DNA of 64,000 bases, taken from NCBI GenBank assembly GCA_964590395.1, contig CAZPVT010000005.1:192989-256988 (forward strand), given 5' to 3'. A program made the position numbers and the translations under genes. The DNA comes from JAOABP01 sp964590395 (GTDB lineage: Bacteria > Hydrothermota > Tepidihabitantia > Tepidihabitantales > Tepidihabitantaceae). Shown one piece after another: positions 16,423-25,482 of this stretch; the first letter of the stretch is position 1, and the number at the start of each line of letters is the position of its first letter. Below the pieces are notes generated by a model. The model was given only the letters and a program-made list of their open reading frames with translations, was not told the origin of the DNA and did not search any database.

Positions 16423-18147
16423 TCAGTCAGCAGTGGTTTTCAGGTCAATGATATTTAGTTGGATTTGTTTTTTACCATTGAAATTGTCGGAAGCGATGGT
16501 ATAACAGATGTCAAGGTTACCTGGTTTTCCGATGGGCAGGTTGAGGATTTGGTTACTCCGTTGCCAAGCGATGGCGGAGAGAATTGCAGCACCCCCGCGC
16601 ACTTTGAATTTCAGGTGTTCCTGTGTCCGTCCGACTCGACGCGGGTAACCGACTACCTCCAGTCCAGTTGAAGCAAAGACCGGTTCCGGGTTATCTGGGC
16701 CAAATGGTTCTAAGCGGGTAAGGTAGTCAATTATTTCCGGAGTGAGCTCCTCCAGTCCGACAACCGCTTCGATATGGAGACTGGGTTTGAAGATTTCCTC
16801 AGGTAAAGTGGCGGCAAAGTTTTTGATTGCCTGTTCAAATCGGATGATTTCTGTTGGTAAAATCTGTAAGCCAGCGGCATACCGATGCCCGCCGAAGTTG
16901 ATTAGGTGTTGTTTTGTTATGCTCAACGCCTCGTATAGGTTAAAGCCAGTGACCGAGCGTGCTGAGCCCTTACCTATATTTTCTTTCAGCGATATCAATA
17001 CACAAGGACGCCAGAATTCTTCCACCAGACGGGCGGCGACAATGCCGATTATCCCTTCATTCCAGCCCTGTTCAGCGAGGATGATTACCCGTTCTTTATC
17101 TTTCTCGTCGCGTTCAATTAATCGGCGGGCACTGCTTAAAATGTTATCTTCTATCTGTTGACGGGAACGATTGAGTTGCTCCAGTTCTTCGGCAAGTAGC
17201 TGGGCGCGGTTTTGATCTTCGGTTAGTAGCAGTTCTAGGGCAATCCGGGCATGGCCAACACGACCCGCAGCATTGAGGCGCGGGGCAATAATAAAGGCGA
17301 TGTTCCGAGCGGAAAGCAGGGATGGTTTTAAACGGCTGACCGAGAAGAGTTCCTTTAATCCGGGGCGTTTAGTTCTGCCAAGAGCGTTTAGTCCGAGCCG
17401 GGCGATAATACGATTTTCACCGATAAGCGGTACCACATCAGCAATTGTCGCCAGCCCAACTAAATCCAACAGGGAAATTAATTCCTCTTTTGTTCGATTG
17501 AATGTGGCAAGTAACTGCCAGGCGAGTTTGAATGCGACTCCAGCACCAGCTAGCTCCCGAAACGGGTAGTTAGAATCGGTTCGTTTAGGATTAATGAAGG
17601 CGAGTGCGGGCGGTGGTATGTGACCTGGTTCGTGATGGTCTGTAACAATAATGTCAATACCGGCATTTTGAGCGGTAGTCAGGGTCTCGATGTCATTGGA
17701 ACCACAGTCATTGGTGATCAGCAGGCGGATGCCGTGCTTAAATGCAAACTCAATTCCCTTGGGCGAAACACCGTAGCCTTCGGTGTGGCGGTGAGGTAGA
17801 TAATAATAAACTTTAGCGCCGAGAGATTTTAGTACCGAGATAAGAATAGCAGTGCCACAGACACCATCGACATCATAATCACCGTAGACCAGCATCGGTT
17901 CTCTGTTTTTGATGGCAGAGATGATGCGTTCGGTTGCTAAGTTGATGTCGGGCAGATGTTCCGGGCGGTGCAGTTGAGCTGGTACAGGGTTTAGAAATTC
18001 GTAACACATCTGTGGCGTGGTGCAACCACGGTGGGAAAGCAGGGAGGCAAGCAGAACCGGTAATCCAGCAGTTTTTGCCAGTTGATGGATTTTCTCGGAG
18101 GGTGGTGCGGGCAGGTGCCAGTGATTGTCCGGTAATATTGGCGCCAC
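16423..18147 (-). CDS. recJ: Single-stranded-DNA-specific exonuclease RecJ
   Basis: A 574-residue 5'-3' ssDNA exonuclease used in recombination and mismatch repair. The DHH-family motifs are DYDVDG at residues 90-95, NDCGSND near 146 and DHH at 170-172; the DHHA1 motif GGHRYAAGL is near 420. An OB-fold C-terminal domain follows. The start is GTG at 18147. It lies six bases after a -10 box and has no Shine-Dalgarno sequence, so the message is probably leaderless. Confidence 0.95.
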   Translation of the reverse strand: MAPILPDNHWHLPAPPSEKIHQLAKTAGLPVLLASLLSHRGCTTPQMCYEFLNPVPAQLHRPEHLPDINLATERIISAIKNREPMLVYGDYDVDGVCGTAILISVLKSLGAKVYYYLPHRHTEGYGVSPKGIEFAFKHGIRLLITNDCGSNDIETLTTAQNAGIDIIVTDHHEPGHIPPPALAFINPKRTDSNYPFRELAGAGVAFKLAWQLLATFNRTKEELISLLDLVGLATIADVVPLIGENRIIARLGLNALGRTKRPGLKELFSVSRLKPSLLSARNIAFIIAPRLNAAGRVGHARIALELLLTEDQNRAQLLAEELEQLNRSRQQIEDNILSSARRLIERDEKDKERVIILAEQGWNEGIIGIVAARLVEEFWRPCVLISLKENIGKGSARSVTGFNLYEALSITKQHLINFGGHRYAAGLQILPTEIIRFEQAIKNFAATLPEEIFKPSLHIEAVVGLEELTPEIIDYLTRLEPFGPDNPEPVFASTGLEVVGYPRRVGRTQEHLKFKVRGGAAILSAIAWQRSNQILNLPIGKPGNLDICYTIASDNFNGKKQIQLNIIDLKTTAD

Positions 18148-18153
18148 TGTTTG

Positions 18154-18181
18154 TTTATAGCAATGGCAAAGGATAAGTCAA
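18154..18181 (-). promoter_or_regulatory. recJ promoter (leaderless type)
   Basis: On the minus strand, TTGACT (18181-18176), a 16-base spacer, TATAAA (18159-18154), then six bases to the GTG start of recJ. Confidence 0.75.
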
Positions 18182-18385
18182 GAATTTAAGACATGGCTCT
18201 TTCCATTGTCAGTGAAGGCAGACACAGTACTGCCGGGGAGCGGTGGTTTATTTTTCAGCACCAGTGCGATGAGAAAGGGCAGTAGATATATAGTAAGACC
18301 CTGAAAATGACACAATGTTAACACGGTATTTTTTGCTTTGAGGTAAATTTATAAATATCAATATGTTTAAAATTTGTAGCCGGCT

Positions 18386-18620
18386 ATTTTCTGCCCCCTC
18401 CCCAGTATCCAGGACGGTGGCAGTAATTCTGTTGGCAGGCATTTTGTAGTGGGTTGCTTTTAGGGCGGTGGTCGTGGTCTGTGGTTTGTTTGAATGGAGG
18501 CTGTTGATTTGGGTAACCTCCGGTGTTGCGCGATTGCTGGTAGTTGTAGTTTGGTTTTGGGTTATAACGGGGGTAAAGATGATGCTTTCTGATGCTATGT
18601 TAGTAACGGTGAAAACGTTG
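18386..18620 (+). repeat. Diverged intergenic element, copy A (upstream of recJ)
   Basis: The 515-base gap 18148-18662 has no convincing gene. Its GT-rich plus strand shares two blocks with other gaps. Bases 18394-18418 (minus strand, starting ACCGTCCTGGATACTG) match 48147-48171 at 23 of 25 positions. Bases 18467-18485 match 35265-35282 almost exactly (one substitution and one gap). Open frames across it are compositional artefacts rich in Val on one strand and Thr on the other. A small hairpin (AGGAGG 18627-18632 with CCTCCT 18641-18646) lies between it and the glycosyltransferase stop. Confidence 0.6.
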
Positions 18621-18662
18621 GTCAGTAGGAGGCCGGTCATCCTCCTTTTCGCCGCAGTGGTT

Positions 18663-20486
18663 TTAGCGCCGGCGCTGTATCGCGGTAAGGGCGGTGCGTG
18701 CACCGTCGTGATTTGGATCAAGTTTCAGTGCAAGGTTGAGATATTGTTCAGCGGTGGCAAGGTCGTTCAGGCTGATATATACCAAGCCGATGAGATAATC
18801 GATTTCGGGATTAGTGGGATCAAGTTGCCGGGCGAGTTGATAGTAGTTCAGGGCGAAAGAGAAGTCGCGCCGGGCGATGGCGATCCGGGCAGCGGCAAGA
18901 TAGGTGAGGGCACGGACTGATGGTAGGTCTGGAGCGGTAGCGAGGAATTTTTTAAACTCCTGTTCTGCTTCTGCGGTGTGGCGCATTCCTGCGTAGGTTT
19001 CAATCAGACTATAGCGGGCAGAGTAGTTGTGTGGGTCGAATTGTAGCGCAGTCTGGAAGGCGGTTATTGCCGGTAGGGCTTTTTTATTCTCTATGTAGAG
19101 GTTGCCAAGTTGGGTCCAGGCTTGAGCAGTGTAGGTGCGCCGATTTACTGGAATCAGGTTGATGGCAAGGTAAATTAGGAGTGTAGCGGTCAGGAGCAGG
19201 GCGAGATTTTTTAACCGTCGCTGGGAGAAGAGACGGTAGAGTTGTTCAATGGAGTAGCCGGCGAAGATGAGGAGAAATGGTAGAACCGGTGCTCGGAGTC
19301 GGGAAAGGACATAGAATAGGAGTGAGGAGGAGAGATAGCCGGCGATGAATATATAAAGCGGAAACAACCTGGTACGGTTTTGCCAGGAGAGAATTATCCC
19401 GATAAGCGCTAGGGCAAGGCTGATGCCGAAGTTAATAAAGGCAATTTTTAATGGCAGGGAGAACGGCAGGATGATTTCAAGGTAGTAGTTGTTGGGAATT
19501 TCATAATTGGCAAAAAAAAGTAGTAGTTTGCGCGCGAGAAGCTTTAAGTACTGAAATGGATGTTTAAATATGAAATTTATGCCCTGTTTCAGCCAGTAAA
19601 AAGATGCCTGGGACCAAGTGAGTTCTTCGCCGTTAATAAATTTTGCCACCCTTTTTAGTCGTTCGTGGGAGAAGCCGAAGCCGGGGTCAAGTTCTTTTGA
19701 GGGTTGCCAGGTGCCGTCTGCCGAGGGATTGTTGCCGAAATAGAAGTTGATGCCAGCGTGGGCAGTAAATATGACTGGATCGCGGGCGACAAGATAGTTG
19801 CGCATCGGAATAACAGCAATGACCAGCGCGGTTGTTAAAATGAAGTTACTGAGTGGTAGCCAATTTCCCCTCCGAAGTTTTAGTTGCCAGAGGATCAGGA
19901 GGGGTAAAAGAATAAGCATTTCCGGGCGGCAGATAACCAGCAGTCCGTAGGAGATGCCAGCCAAGATGTATTGCCACCACTGTCCGGTAGAAAAGAGTAA
20001 AAGGTAGACGGTCAACAGGTTTAAGAAGATGGTCAGTTCTACATAAAGCAGGGTGAAGGAGTAAAATACTAAAACGCCGGTGAAAGCAAAGAGGCCACCG
20101 GCAATAAGTGCAACTGTTCGGTTAAAAAGTTTATAAGTAATTTTCATCAATAAGACACAGGAGAGGGTAGCAAGTAGGGCTTGAAATATCTGGACGGGCA
20201 GGATGTTAGTTCCGAAGAGGGTATAAAAAAGCGCCAAAAGGTAGGGATAAAGCGGTATCAGGAAGAAGACATCTGAACCCAAAAAGTTGCCCTGGATTAT
20301 CTCCAGTGCCCAGCGGTGGTAAGCCCAGGCGTCAACGATCTGGGGGGAGATTGTAGATAAAGGATGATATTGCATACTCTGGATAAACCAGATTCTGATA
20401 CAAAGGGTCAAGAGAACGGGCAGGTAAGTAAAGAGCCGGTTTTTGAAACTGTTCGTTTGCCGGGAAGGGATTTTTCTTTTTACCAT
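18663..20486 (-). CDS. Membrane glycosyltransferase (GT39/ArnT-like) with C-terminal TPR repeats
   Basis: A 607-residue protein. The first 400 or so residues are strongly hydrophobic with about ten membrane segments. The loop after the first segment (DAWAYHRWALEI, then FFLIPLYPYLLALFY) resembles polyprenyl-phosphate-sugar-dependent transferases of the PMT/ArnT type. From about residue 440 there are four TPR-like units (AWTQLGNLYIENKKALPAI, IDYLIGLVYISLNDLATA), probably periplasmic. The ATG at 20486 overlaps the preceding permease stop by one base (TGATG) and gives the family-like Lys-rich start; a longer start at 20573 would overlap the permease by 88 bases. The substrate cannot be predicted. 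Confidence 0.75.
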   Translation of the reverse strand: MVKRKIPSRQTNSFKNRLFTYLPVLLTLCIRIWFIQSMQYHPLSTISPQIVDAWAYHRWALEIIQGNFLGSDVFFLIPLYPYLLALFYTLFGTNILPVQIFQALLATLSCVLLMKITYKLFNRTVALIAGGLFAFTGVLVFYSFTLLYVELTIFLNLLTVYLLLFSTGQWWQYILAGISYGLLVICRPEMLILLPLLILWQLKLRRGNWLPLSNFILTTALVIAVIPMRNYLVARDPVIFTAHAGINFYFGNNPSADGTWQPSKELDPGFGFSHERLKRVAKFINGEELTWSQASFYWLKQGINFIFKHPFQYLKLLARKLLLFFANYEIPNNYYLEIILPFSLPLKIAFINFGISLALALIGIILSWQNRTRLFPLYIFIAGYLSSSLLFYVLSRLRAPVLPFLLIFAGYSIEQLYRLFSQRRLKNLALLLTATLLIYLAINLIPVNRRTYTAQAWTQLGNLYIENKKALPAITAFQTALQFDPHNYSARYSLIETYAGMRHTAEAEQEFKKFLATAPDLPSVRALTYLAAARIAIARRDFSFALNYYQLARQLDPTNPEIDYLIGLVYISLNDLATAEQYLNLALKLDPNHDGARTALTAIQRRR

Positions 20487-22417
20487 CAGGGAGCGAAGGG
20501 CAGTTGAACCAAAAGCAACAATGTGGCAATAATCAGGGTTACGAAGGTAACGAGAGCGCCCTTCCCAATCCACTGACGGAAGGTAATTGATTGGCCGGAG
20601 GTTTTTTCATAAGCACCAATTGCCACCAGATTAGCGCTCGAGCCGATCATCGTCAGATTGCCTCCATAACACCCACCGATTAAGAGACTCCACCAGAGAA
20701 TAGAACTGTGAGGTAGGCCAATCTGAACAAGCGTTTTGACGATGGGTACCAGGGCAGCAACGATGGGCATATTGTCAACAAAACCGGAGGCGATACCGGA
20801 GAACCAGAGTAAAAGTATTAGGCTGGAACCGGTCAAGCCGGCTGGTCCAAGCCAGTGGGTGAATGGCAGTTGGTTTGCCACCTGAAGTAGAAGATAACCC
20901 AGTTTGGTAGTAACGCCGGCATGTTCCAGACAGGCAGCGTTGGCGAAGAGGAACATAAAGAAGAGAATTGTCCACCAGTCAATACCCCTTTCAATTAACT
21001 GTTTGCCCCGTTCCTGTTCGCTGAAGATAACGAAGGCAAGGGCGACAACCGGTGCGGTAATGAGCATTGTGCCTTCAGTTAAACCTAGCCACTGCTCGAG
21101 TCGGGCATGGAGGACAATGGTGAGAATTACTGCGACAAAAACCGCTGCGCCTAACCGTAGTTCACCTCGTTTGATTTCACCTGTTGGCGAAATAGACGAG
21201 ATGGATTGAATATGCAACTGCTTTCGAAAGAGCAGGAGGCATAGAACTATGGCGATGACGCCAGCAATAACCGAAATCGGTGTTGCCCAGCGTAAAAAAT
21301 CTTCAAAAGTCAGATTACCGGCGAAGGCGATGTAGACGCCAATCGGGTTACCGACCAGAGTTAAGGCACTGCCGACATTGGTGGCAAAAACCAGCGCCAG
21401 CAAATAAGGGAGCGGAGAGGCTTTAGCGCGGCGGGCAACTTCGGTTGCCAGACCGAAGGTAACAAGTATTCCAGACACCTCGCCGGCAAATCCTGATAGG
21501 AAAATTGAGAAAAGCATTAAGACGACCAGCAGTAATCCCGGGGAGTTGCCAGTGCGTCGGGCAACAGCGGTAACAATCACCCGGAATAGGCCAATATTCT
21601 CTAGCCATTTGATCAGCGCCATCATTGCCATAATAAAAATCACGGTCGGGACTGACATATACTCAACCGCCAGTTCGATATCCATTACATTTGAAAACAG
21701 TAAAATGGCAATGCTGACAGCCGCTAGGGCAACGCGGTAGCGCCAAAAAAAAATTGTGCCCAGAATCATTCCTAAGAAGATCGCGGTGGTGAATGCCTGA
21801 TGGGTGAGATAGGGTTCGTGGTTGAATCTAATGTAGCCTAACTTTTCGTAGATGCCGGTGGCGGGCAGTTGGAGCGCAGGGAAAATTAATCTACCCAGCA
21901 AATAGGTGGTAAAGACGGCAAGTAAAAGCAGTATAAGTGAGCTATAACTGCGGAGAAAGTTAGGGGATGTTTCGTGGACAAGGTGGTGATAGAGAACGGT
22001 GGTGTTACTGGCAGAGAGCAATTGCTGCCGACGATGGGGCTGATGAAGCAAACGTGCAATTTCAGCGAGGAGGAAGAGATAGTCGGACCGTTGTTGCTCA
22101 CTGGCGACAATCAGGCAAACCAGTTTTACCGGTTCACCGTCGACCGCTCGCCAGTCAACGCCTTTACGTATCCGTACAAATACCACCAGAGGCGTGGTGA
22201 GCGGAGTGGCAAGCAGTGCATGGGGTAGGGCGATACCATTGCCGACACCCGTAGTACCGGCTTTTTCCCGTTTATTGAGAAGGATAATTAGTTCGGTTGA
22301 ATCGATACCATAATTCCGTAGTTTTTCGGCAACCAGAGTAAAGAGCGCGTCTTGTGATTCAATCTCATTGATATCCCAAACCAGTTCCTGACGAAGGTAT
22401 TGAGAAAGTTTTGTCAT
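20486..22417 (-). CDS. PTS EIIA domain fused to ArsB/NhaD-type anion permease (second of a tandem pair)
   Basis: A 643-residue fusion. Residues 1-150 are a PTS fructose/mannitol-type EIIA (ptsN-like) domain with the phosphorylatable His at 66 in GIALPH. From about 175 on there is a membrane permease with some 11-12 spans and motifs of the ion transporter superfamily (FMFLFANAACLEHAG, SGFVDNMPIVAALVP, GGCYGGNLTMIGSSANL). The permease type fits an anion or Na+/H+ exchange transporter; the substrate is unknown. Phosphorylation of the EIIA part could gate transport. It abuts the stress-protein gene (TAAATG) and is similar along its whole length to 22844-24781, so the pair arose by duplication. 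Confidence 0.85.
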   Translation of the reverse strand: MTKLSQYLRQELVWDINEIESQDALFTLVAEKLRNYGIDSTELIILLNKREKAGTTGVGNGIALPHALLATPLTTPLVVFVRIRKGVDWRAVDGEPVKLVCLIVASEQQRSDYLFLLAEIARLLHQPHRRQQLLSASNTTVLYHHLVHETSPNFLRSYSSLILLLLAVFTTYLLGRLIFPALQLPATGIYEKLGYIRFNHEPYLTHQAFTTAIFLGMILGTIFFWRYRVALAAVSIAILLFSNVMDIELAVEYMSVPTVIFIMAMMALIKWLENIGLFRVIVTAVARRTGNSPGLLLVVLMLFSIFLSGFAGEVSGILVTFGLATEVARRAKASPLPYLLALVFATNVGSALTLVGNPIGVYIAFAGNLTFEDFLRWATPISVIAGVIAIVLCLLLFRKQLHIQSISSISPTGEIKRGELRLGAAVFVAVILTIVLHARLEQWLGLTEGTMLITAPVVALAFVIFSEQERGKQLIERGIDWWTILFFMFLFANAACLEHAGVTTKLGYLLLQVANQLPFTHWLGPAGLTGSSLILLLWFSGIASGFVDNMPIVAALVPIVKTLVQIGLPHSSILWWSLLIGGCYGGNLTMIGSSANLVAIGAYEKTSGQSITFRQWIGKGALVTFVTLIIATLLLLVQLPFAP

Positions 22418-22831
22418 TTAACCGTTGGGCATTAAAAGCAGGGGACAGGGCAGGTTAGGCAATAGTTCTTCCGGTAACTGATAGTCATGGTCGGCAAGTA
22501 TACTTATGGGCAAAATAACCAGATCGCAGTGGGTGGTACTGGCAAGAAATTGGATATTGTCAATGGTGCTGAGCTGGGCAACTACCGAAGCCTTGACGCC
22601 TGCCTGTTTGAATTCCTCTTCCAGTCGATAGATATTTTGCCAGCAGCGCCGTTCATAATTCTCAATGCGTACTACTTGACGGGTTGTGCCTTCCGTCCGG
22701 GATGGTGGGCAATTAGCAACCGGGTTGATCGCGGTGATTAATACCGTGCTCTGTTGCTTTTGAACAAGTGTCAATACCTGATGTTTCTCTTCCTGTTTTT
22801 CGCTGATAATATAAAGAATTCGTTCAAACAT
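22418..22831 (-). CDS. Universal stress protein-like (UspA fold)
   Basis: A 137-residue single-domain protein with an alpha/beta UspA layout. It starts MFERILYIISEKQ, has a long central helix (about residues 60-80), and ends CDLVILPISIL, then CPLLLMPNG, which matches the end of the family. The typical ATP-binding GSxGxG loop is not evident, so nucleotide binding is doubtful. A clear AAGGAG precedes the ATG. It sits between two EIIA-permease fusions in one operon, and UspA domains are often attached to such transporters as regulators. Confidence 0.7.
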   Translation of the reverse strand: MFERILYIISEKQEEKHQVLTLVQKQQSTVLITAINPVANCPPSRTEGTTRQVVRIENYERRCWQNIYRLEEEFKQAGVKASVVAQLSTIDNIQFLASTTHCDLVILPISILADHDYQLPEELLPNLPCPLLLMPNG

Positions 22832-22843
22832 AATACTCCTTTT

Positions 22844-24781
22844 TTATGGGGCAAGTTTGATCTGAAAAAATAGAGCAAACGTGGCAAGCGTGAGGGCAAC
22901 GACGGTTACGGCAATTCCTAATGGAAGCCATTCCCGAAATCTAATGTGCCGTCCGCTTGCCCGTTCAAATGCACCCACCGCTACTAAATTGGCAGTCGAG
23001 CCGATGACCGTCAGGTTGCCGCCGAAACACCCACCTAAAAGCAAAGCCCACCAGAGGATGGAAGAGTGGGGTATGCCGATGCGAATTAAATCCTTTACGA
23101 CTGGCGCGAGGGCGGCAACGATCGGTAGATTATCTACAAAGCCGGAAAGAATTCCAGATAACCAGAGAAAAATTAAGGTGGCAGGCACGGTAATGGTCCC
23201 GGTGTTACCGGCAGTGCTGGCTGCCAGACGATGTAAGAGATACCCCAGTTTGGTTGTGACTCCGGTATACTCCAGACACGCAGCGTTGGCGAAAAGAAAC
23301 ATAAAGAAGAGCAGTGTCCACCAGTCAATACCCCTCTCCACCAGCACCCGCCCTTTTTCCTGTTCGTAAAAAACAATAAAACCGGTTACTGCCAGTGCGC
23401 TTGCTACCAGCGCGGTGCCATCTGCTAAGTTAAACAAGACTTCAATACGACGGTGTAGAGCAATGAGGGCGACAGTGACAATAAAGGTAATAATACCGGT
23501 GCGGAGTTTTGCCCGGTCAATAGTTCCGGTTGCCTCACCCAATTCCCGGGTATCAAGAGCATAACGGATACCCCAAAAATGCCGTCGATAAAAGAGCAAA
23601 CATAGGCCTGCAACAACTATTGCGGTAAAAATTGAAATTGGTGTTGCCCAACGCAGGAAGTCTTCAAATGACAATCCGCCGGCGAAGGCGATGTAAACAC
23701 CAATCGGGTTGCCAATCAAAGTTATAGCACTGCCAACATTAGTAGCAAAAACCAGTGACAAGAGGAAAGGTACGAGGGGTGCTTTTGTACGGCGGGAGAC
23801 CTCAAGGGCAAGACCGAAAGTGACGAGGATGGCGGATACCTCGTCGGCAAAACCACCCAGTATAACCGAAAAACCCATCAGCAGTAAAAGCAGTAGCCAC
23901 GGGATGCCTTTAACCTTATCTACTGCTCTGACGACCACAAAACGAAAAACCCCGATGTTCTGTAGCCAACGAACGATAACCATCATCGCCATAATGAAAA
24001 GTATGGTAGGAATCGACATAAATTTGACGGTATGTTCTAAATCCATAACACCCGTGATCAGGAGAATTCCCAGTGCCACAGCAGCAATCGCCACCCGGAA
24101 GCGCCAGAAGAGGAGTGTCCCCAGAACCATCGCTAAAAACAGTGTGATGGTGAGTTGCTGGCGGAAGAGCCATGGTTGTTCATTGAAGTGGAGGTAGCCA
24201 AGTTCATGATAGACGCTACCCACGGGGAGGCGAATCATTGGTAAAACCAGTCGAGCAATTCCAGCTATCAATGCCACCAATGCGAAGAAAAAGAACAGGC
24301 GACGGTTACGGCGTAAAAATCCCAGATGAGGTGGGCGGGCAATGAGCGTTGATACGGTAGCAGCACTGGTGGCTTTGATTGCCGCGTTGCGTAGTTGCGG
24401 GGTATTTAAAGCCCGGGCAATCTCGGCAAGCATGTTGAGGTAGAGATTGTGATCTTTTTCTGAGGCAAAAAGAAAGATCAAAAGACGCACTGGTTCATTG
24501 TCAACCGAGTTCCAGTTAATCGGTTGTTTTAGTCGGACGACGATGGCGAATGGCTGCTGAACATTATTACTAATCACATGGGGTATTGCGATGCCATAAC
24601 CGATACCGGTTGAACCAAGTTGTTCCCGTTCGGTTAGCTCTTTTACTAACGCCTCTTCGTTGGCCACCATACTGGCAGCGGCCAGATGGTGGGCGACACG
24701 GCGAAAGATTTCAGCCGCAGTTACATTTTCAGCAATGTCCAGTGCTAATTTATGCTGGACAAATTTTCCCAGGTTAATCAT
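22844..24781 (-). CDS. PTS EIIA domain fused to ArsB/NhaD-type anion permease (first of a tandem pair)
   Basis: A 645-residue paralogue of the 20486-22417 product with the same layout. The EIIA domain (residues 1-150) has a phospho-His candidate at 68 in GIAIPH. The permease follows, with motifs FMFLFANAACLEYTG, SGFVDNLPIVAALAP and GGCFGGNLTVIGSTANL. It is the first gene of the permease-Usp-permease-glycosyltransferase group, with about 100 bases to the next operon upstream. No HPr or enzyme I gene lies in the window, but an HPr kinase gene does (57468-58478), so a regulatory PTS chain probably exists. Confidence 0.85.
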   Translation of the reverse strand: MINLGKFVQHKLALDIAENVTAAEIFRRVAHHLAAASMVANEEALVKELTEREQLGSTGIGYGIAIPHVISNNVQQPFAIVVRLKQPINWNSVDNEPVRLLIFLFASEKDHNLYLNMLAEIARALNTPQLRNAAIKATSAATVSTLIARPPHLGFLRRNRRLFFFFALVALIAGIARLVLPMIRLPVGSVYHELGYLHFNEQPWLFRQQLTITLFLAMVLGTLLFWRFRVAIAAVALGILLITGVMDLEHTVKFMSIPTILFIMAMMVIVRWLQNIGVFRFVVVRAVDKVKGIPWLLLLLLMGFSVILGGFADEVSAILVTFGLALEVSRRTKAPLVPFLLSLVFATNVGSAITLIGNPIGVYIAFAGGLSFEDFLRWATPISIFTAIVVAGLCLLFYRRHFWGIRYALDTRELGEATGTIDRAKLRTGIITFIVTVALIALHRRIEVLFNLADGTALVASALAVTGFIVFYEQEKGRVLVERGIDWWTLLFFMFLFANAACLEYTGVTTKLGYLLHRLAASTAGNTGTITVPATLIFLWLSGILSGFVDNLPIVAALAPVVKDLIRIGIPHSSILWWALLLGGCFGGNLTVIGSTANLVAVGAFERASGRHIRFREWLPLGIAVTVVALTLATFALFFQIKLAP

Positions 24782-24798
24782 TTTCGCAATTCAGTTGG

Positions 24799-24825
24799 AT
24801 CTTAGGCATATTCGAGGAGTGTCAA
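24799..24825 (-). promoter_or_regulatory. Possible promoter of the permease operon
   Basis: On the minus strand, TTGACA (24825-24820) and TAAGAT (24804-24799) are separated by 15 bases, ending 17 bases before the ATG at 24781. The -10 box is weak. Confidence 0.4.
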
Positions 24826-24881
24826 ATTACTGATTATATCGTATCCACGCAAAAGTTGTGCCTTCCGGTAACAAAACATGA

Positions 24882-25457
24882 TCATTGCAGCTCACTAAAC
24901 CGGGGTTTAGCAAAAACCACCTGTCCTACGTCGGTATTGATCGCACCTTGGACCACTGCCTCTAGTTCCTGGCCCACGGCGTTGCCGGCGTTTTCTACCA
25001 CCACCTTTATACCACCTTCAAGATAGCCAATTCCCTCGTTACGTTCTTTGCCTTTTTTGGTAACTTTCACCTTGATGACGGTACCGGGTAGATAGGAGGG
25101 ACGAAACAGTTCAAAAAGTTCTGTTGTGGTAACGACTACTAAGCCGTTGGCTGAGGTTTTTAGTTCAGGCTTGATGGTAATGATGGTTGCGCGGTGTTTG
25201 CGTGCGATGTTTAATAAGTCCTGGTTAGTTAGAATATCTGGGATGATTTTTAGCTCGAGTCCGTTGATCTTATTTAGTTGCTCAATATGTTCCTTTGCGC
25301 GCTGAATGGCATAGTCAGTTTCTTCACCTCTGCTTTCCGGTTGCGGAAGCAGTAGTTTTCCCTGTAAGATGCCGAGTTGGAGAAACTTGATGATGCGCGG
25401 ATCCGACAGGGTATCCAAATCGATGATAAAGGTTTTGGGTTTTTTCCAAAAGAACAT
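24882..25457 (-). CDS. PIN-TRAM domain protein (YacL-like), active site degenerate
   Basis: A 191-residue protein starting MFFWKKPKTFIIDLDTL. Residues 1-115 align with a YacL-type PIN nuclease domain. The C-terminal part (PGTVIKVKVTKKGKERNEGIGYLEGG, then VFAKPRF) is a TRAM RNA-binding domain. The N-terminal membrane segments of YacL are absent. The late acidic motif of PIN domains (usually TND) reads TIK here, so nuclease activity is doubtful. The ATG at 25457 follows GAGGAGG; a longer start would overlap radA. The location after radA matches Firmicutes, where yacL lies near radA. Confidence 0.75.
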   Translation of the reverse strand: MFFWKKPKTFIIDLDTLSDPRIIKFLQLGILQGKLLLPQPESRGEETDYAIQRAKEHIEQLNKINGLELKIIPDILTNQDLLNIARKHRATIITIKPELKTSANGLVVVTTTELFELFRPSYLPGTVIKVKVTKKGKERNEGIGYLEGGIKVVVENAGNAVGQELEAVVQGAINTDVGQVVFAKPRFSELQ

Positions 25458-25482
25458 AAAATCCTCCTCGTAATAATAATGA

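Noticed and set aside
18248..18721. 158-codon minus-strand frame in the recJ upstream gap
   Set aside because: It is Thr-rich low-complexity, overlaps the glycosyltransferase end, has no ribosome-binding site or family resemblance, and coincides with the repeat-like element.
20487..20573. 29-residue N-terminal extension of the TPR glycosyltransferase
   Set aside because: It overlaps the permease end. The internal ATG at 20486 forms the usual TGATG coupling and gives a natural membrane-protein start.
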